8,761 nt of DNA from Candidatus Wolframiiraptor sp. EX4484-121 (GTDB lineage: Archaea; Thermoproteota; Nitrososphaeria_A; Caldarchaeales; Wolframiiraptoraceae). Below, in pieces: positions 6,162 through 8,761 of this stretch. The notes below the pieces were generated by a model. The model did not search any database, was not told where the DNA came from, and saw only the letters and a program-made list of their open reading frames with translations. The stretch's first letter is position 1, and every line of letters begins with the position of its first letter. Both the position numbers and the translations under genes were made by a program. The stretch spans positions 1 to 8,761 of the forward strand of contig NJEK01000020.1 in assembly GCA_002255105.1 (NCBI GenBank). The letters are read 5' to 3'.

Positions 6162-7090
6162 CCACCCATCCCTTTCGATCTAGATTCACCTACTAAGGTA
6201 TTAAATGTTTCTCCGCAGAGATCCTTAATAAGCCTCCGACACTCCATAGGTAATTCCAAGACATTCCACTTCCTCCTAAAGAACTTCAAAAGATTCCTCA
6301 TATCTCGAACCATGTATCTCTGGGCCATCGGGTGCCCTGGATCAACCCATTGAGGCCAATCTATTATCAGGATCCTCTGCTCGGGCGTTATCAAGATATT
6401 GTACACGCTTAGATCGCTGTGAACGACTCCAGCCTCATAGGCCAACTTCAGATTTCTAATTATCTCGCATAAAACCTCAACAGGCTTCTCCACGTATGAG
6501 ATCGATGAAATCTCTACTCCATAGAATATCTCGGTGACGATTACATGCCTGTTCCTCGCAATCGGTTTTGGGACGGCGACGCCCTTAGGATGTAGGATCT
6601 TCAAAGCCTGATATTCCCTAGCAGCGGCCCTTATCGACGCGAGCATATAAGTATGGGCCGTCATCAGAGCCGTCCTATGCTTCTCATATCCTCTAAAGCT
6701 CGTTCTCCCTATCCTGAAGAACTTGACGGCTAATCTCACACCACTCGGTGAGAGGGCGTCGTAAACGTCTGCCTCCTTTCCAACCCCGATGGGCTTTCCG
6801 AATCTCTCGATCACATTCCTATCTACAAGCGATCTCAGGGCGAGTAGATCTAAGCCATAGTAGTTTAATGCGTAGCCCCTCGCCACCCCCCTCGGAGCCC
6901 AGATCAGCCTATACTCATGTAACTTCTTCAAAAGTTTCTCAACCCTCCAACCAAATCCGGTTACTCTCCCGATGACCTCCACCGGAACCACTTCCCTCGT
7001 CTGAAGATTCGCCTCTATCGCCCTCAGCACCTTGAAGTGGTCTTCGTCGAGCTTCCCAAAGATGTTCTTGACATAATATTCCAGAGACAA
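6158..7090 (-). CDS. rio2: RIO2-type atypical serine protein kinase/ATPase
   Basis: RIO2 is needed for late maturation of the small ribosomal subunit. The 310-residue protein has the RIO2 architecture: an N-terminal winged-helix domain (about 1-90), then the RIO kinase domain. Key elements are the nucleotide loop GVGKEADVY at 102-110, the ATP-binding lysine Lys123 in VKFFRIGRTSFR, the RIO2-typical VPKPIARNRH at 173-182, the catalytic loop VHSDLSVYN with Asp226 and Asn231, and the metal-binding Asp244 in IIDWPQW (family usually DFPQ). VRDMRNLLKFFRRKW (261-275) matches the family's C-terminal helix. The start is TTG at 7090, three bases after the ileS stop, with gaggaagg eight bases upstream. 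The last four bases overlap the zinc-ribbon gene. All catalytic residues are present, so it should be active. Confidence 0.94.
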   Translation of the reverse strand: MSLEYYVKNIFGKLDEDHFKVLRAIEANLQTREVVPVEVIGRVTGFGWRVEKLLKKLHEYRLIWAPRGVARGYALNYYGLDLLALRSLVDRNVIERFGKPIGVGKEADVYDALSPSGVRLAVKFFRIGRTSFRGYEKHRTALMTAHTYMLASIRAAAREYQALKILHPKGVAVPKPIARNRHVIVTEIFYGVEISSISYVEKPVEVLCEIIRNLKLAYEAGVVHSDLSVYNILITPEQRILIIDWPQWVDPGHPMAQRYMVRDMRNLLKFFRRKWNVLELPMECRRLIKDLCGETFNTLVGESRSKGMGG

Positions 7091-7093
7091 TTC

Positions 7094-8761
7094 TCATGCC
7101 TTCCTCAAGACTATCCTCACCTTCTCCCCCTCTATCATCCAGTCCTTAGCGTATCCCTCCGCCTCACCTCTCCCCACAACTATCTTAAGTTGCTTGGATC
7201 TGGTCTCCTCCTTGATGAATTCTCTCATCATCTCAAGTAGCTTCGCCCTCTCCTCATCTTCGAGTATGATCTCCGAGTCTATATAGTCTGAGACCATTAA
7301 GTCCATCTCCTTCCTCATTATCTGAACCCTCCTGATGACCTCCTTTGCGAGCGATTGGGCGACTATCTCTTTGGTCTCGGTCAGATCTAGGTATATCTCT
7401 GTAAATCTCCCCTTCTCTCCCGCTAAGTTCTCCGGAAGCCTCTCCTCGAACGCCATGTCCCCCTCTATCAGCTCAACGACCTTTCCACCGCTAAGCATGA
7501 GCTTGAATGATCCGCTGGAGGATAACTCCCTTTGGACAACCTCCCCATCAACCTGCTTCAACCGCTCGACGACCTCGGCCAAATCCTTTCCTAGCTTTGG
7601 GCCAAGCCTCTCATAAACGGGCTTAACGATTAAGCTCATCCCCTCGGGCCTCTCACCAACGTCCAATATCCTCAATTCTAGGGCGTTCACCTGAGATCTG
7701 ATGAAATCTCTCAGCGACTCCAACGCCTTCTTTGCTCTGGGGCTTAGCGGCGAGAGGATTATGGACTTAACCGGCCACCTAAGCTTCCTCCCATGCCTCT
7801 GCCTTAGGTGGAGGATTTCGGAGATCGTGGACCTCGCTATCTCCATCTCGTCCTCAAGCTCCTCGTCGACGAATCTTTCATCAACCCTAGGCCACCTAGC
7901 TAGGTGGACGCTCTCGGGATCGTCTCTAAGCCTCAGGGCTTGAAAGAGCTTCTCGGCGAGGTGTGGAATTATCGGGGCCAAGATCAGGGTGAGCCTCTTC
8001 AAGACGTAGTATAGGGTTGCGTAGACCGCCAGCTTATCCCAAGTCTCCTCCTCTATCCAAACCCTCCTCCTAACGGCCCTGACGTACAGTCTGCTCAGGT
8101 CATCGAGTATGAACGATCTCAAGGCCCTCACCGCCGAGTGTATGTTCAGGGATTTGAGAGAGCTCGTCACAAACCTCGTCAAGCTATTGACCTTCGAGAT
8201 TATCCACCTATCCTCCGGCCTCAGATGCCTCCATATCGATTCCACGGTTATCCTCTCGGGATCGAATCTGTCGAGCTTGAAGTAGGTCTCGGCGAAGGAG
8301 AAGACGTTCCAGAGTATATTCAGGTCCTGGATCACCTGACCAACTTCGGACTCTACGAAGTTCATGTTCTCCCATGGGGCGGCCTTGATCGAGAGATATA
8401 GTCTGAGCGGGTCTGCCCCATACTTCTTCATCATATCTATGGCCCAGATCACGTTCCCCTTGCTCTTGCTCATCTTCTTTCCCTCGGCGTCCATGACGTG
8501 GCCCTGATTTAGGACGGTCTTGTATGGCGGCTGGCCGTAGAGTAGGGTTGAGGTGAAGAGGAGGGTGTAGAACCAGCCCCGGGTCTGGTCTATCGCCTCG
8601 GTTATGAAGTCGTATGGGAAGAGCTTCTTGAATAGCTCCCTATTCCTAAGTCCATCTATGCTCGCCGTGTGAGCCATCCCAGAGTCAAGCCAAGTGTCTA
8701 GGACGAACTTCTCCCGCCTCATCGATCCGCCGCATCTCGGACACTTGAAGATCACCTGATC
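7094..8761 (-). CDS. ileS: Isoleucyl-tRNA synthetase, C-terminal half (5' end beyond window)
   Basis: IleRS charges tRNA-Ile with isoleucine. The frame is open to the window edge, so the roughly 556 codons here are only the C-terminal half of an enzyme of about 1,050 residues. Visible parts, counted from the GTG codon at 8755, are a CPRCGG zinc-type motif (5-10), the class I core segment VLDTWLDSGMAH (18-29), TEAIDQTRGWFYTLL (52-66), HVMDAEGKKMSKSKGN with the KMSKS catalytic loop at 94-98, and YGADPLRLYL. The helical anticodon-binding domain and the C-terminal extension follow, ending at the TGA 7094-7096. TRGWFY and DTWLDSG distinguish IleRS from ValRS and LeuRS. The GTG at 8755 is an internal codon, not a start. 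It is the first visible gene of a cluster with rio2. Confidence 0.95.
   Translation of the reverse strand, partial: DQVIFKCPRCGGSMRREKFVLDTWLDSGMAHTASIDGLRNRELFKKLFPYDFITEAIDQTRGWFYTLLFTSTLLYGQPPYKTVLNQGHVMDAEGKKMSKSKGNVIWAIDMMKKYGADPLRLYLSIKAAPWENMNFVESEVGQVIQDLNILWNVFSFAETYFKLDRFDPERITVESIWRHLRPEDRWIISKVNSLTRFVTSSLKSLNIHSAVRALRSFILDDLSRLYVRAVRRRVWIEEETWDKLAVYATLYYVLKRLTLILAPIIPHLAEKLFQALRLRDDPESVHLARWPRVDERFVDEELEDEMEIARSTISEILHLRQRHGRKLRWPVKSIILSPLSPRAKKALESLRDFIRSQVNALELRILDVGERPEGMSLIVKPVYERLGPKLGKDLAEVVERLKQVDGEVVQRELSSSGSFKLMLSGGKVVELIEGDMAFEERLPENLAGEKGRFTEIYLDLTETKEIVAQSLAKEVIRRVQIMRKEMDLMVSDYIDSEIILEDEERAKLLEMMREFIKEETRSKQLKIVVGRGEAEGYAKDWMIEGEKVRIVLRKA
7099..7106 (-). promoter_or_regulatory. 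Ribosome binding site that fixes the TTG start of rio2
   Basis: On the minus strand gaggaagg lies inside the last codons of ileS, eight bases before the TTG at 7090. The N-terminus it gives aligns with the beginning of the RIO2 winged-helix domain. Confidence 0.6.

Noticed and set aside
5812..6189. Minus-strand 125-codon open frame overlapping the zinc-ribbon gene
   Set aside because: It shares sequence with the well-supported membrane zinc-ribbon frame, and its product has low-complexity, charged composition with no motif.
7335..8401. Several plus-strand open frames opposite ileS
   Set aside because: All are Ser/Leu-rich mirrors of the synthetase coding sequence without ribosome binding sites.

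Overview
The window is from an archaeon. The evidence is the gene content: an archaeal-type S-adenosylmethionine synthetase, a NucS/EndoMS mismatch endonuclease, a RIO2 kinase, an Sm-like archaeal protein and an archaeal-style isoleucyl-tRNA synthetase. AT-rich TATA/BRE-like elements lie about 26 bases before likely transcription starts, which fits. Arginine is mostly AGG/AGA and ATA is common, a pattern frequent in thermophilic archaea. A member of the TACK group is plausible, but the exact lineage cannot be settled from the sequence alone.

Left part (1-917): a broken leucine-pathway locus. Bases 1 to about 415 encode the middle of a 3-isopropylmalate/isocitrate-type dehydrogenase (LeuB family). 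This then runs, in frame, into the C-terminal regulatory domain of 2-isopropylmalate synthase or citramalate synthase (LeuA/CimA family). The dehydrogenase C-terminus and the whole synthase catalytic domain are missing. Two compensating single-base frameshifts (a lost C near 297 and an extra G in the 602-606 run) break the reading frame. It is either a decaying fusion pseudogene or an assembly or sequencing artefact at a contig end. About 190 bases without a convincing gene follow.

Plus-strand operon (918-3869): homoserine kinase (thrB), threonine synthase (thrC) and nucS, each separated by 15 bases. ThrB and ThrC carry out the last two steps from homoserine to threonine. NucS is a DNA mismatch-repair nuclease that seems to share the transcript. 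It converges on, and overlaps by 9 bases, the minus-strand S-adenosylmethionine synthetase gene (3861-5087), which has its own clear promoter.

Minus-strand cluster (8761 down to 5163): ileS (5' end outside the window), rio2, a membrane-anchored double zinc-ribbon protein of unknown function, and an Sm-like RNA-binding protein. The ileS-rio2 gap is 3 bases, and rio2 overlaps the zinc-ribbon gene by 4 bases (ATGA), so these are probably cotranscribed and translationally coupled. The theme is translation and RNA: tRNA charging, small-subunit maturation and an RNA chaperone. The Sm-like gene probably also has its own leaderless promoter, placed in the last codons of the zinc-ribbon gene and overlapped by inverted repeats.

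No tRNA, rRNA, CRISPR array, insertion sequence or phage gene was seen. The most unusual items are the leuB'-'leuA chimera and the uncharacterised membrane zinc-ribbon protein inside the translation cluster.
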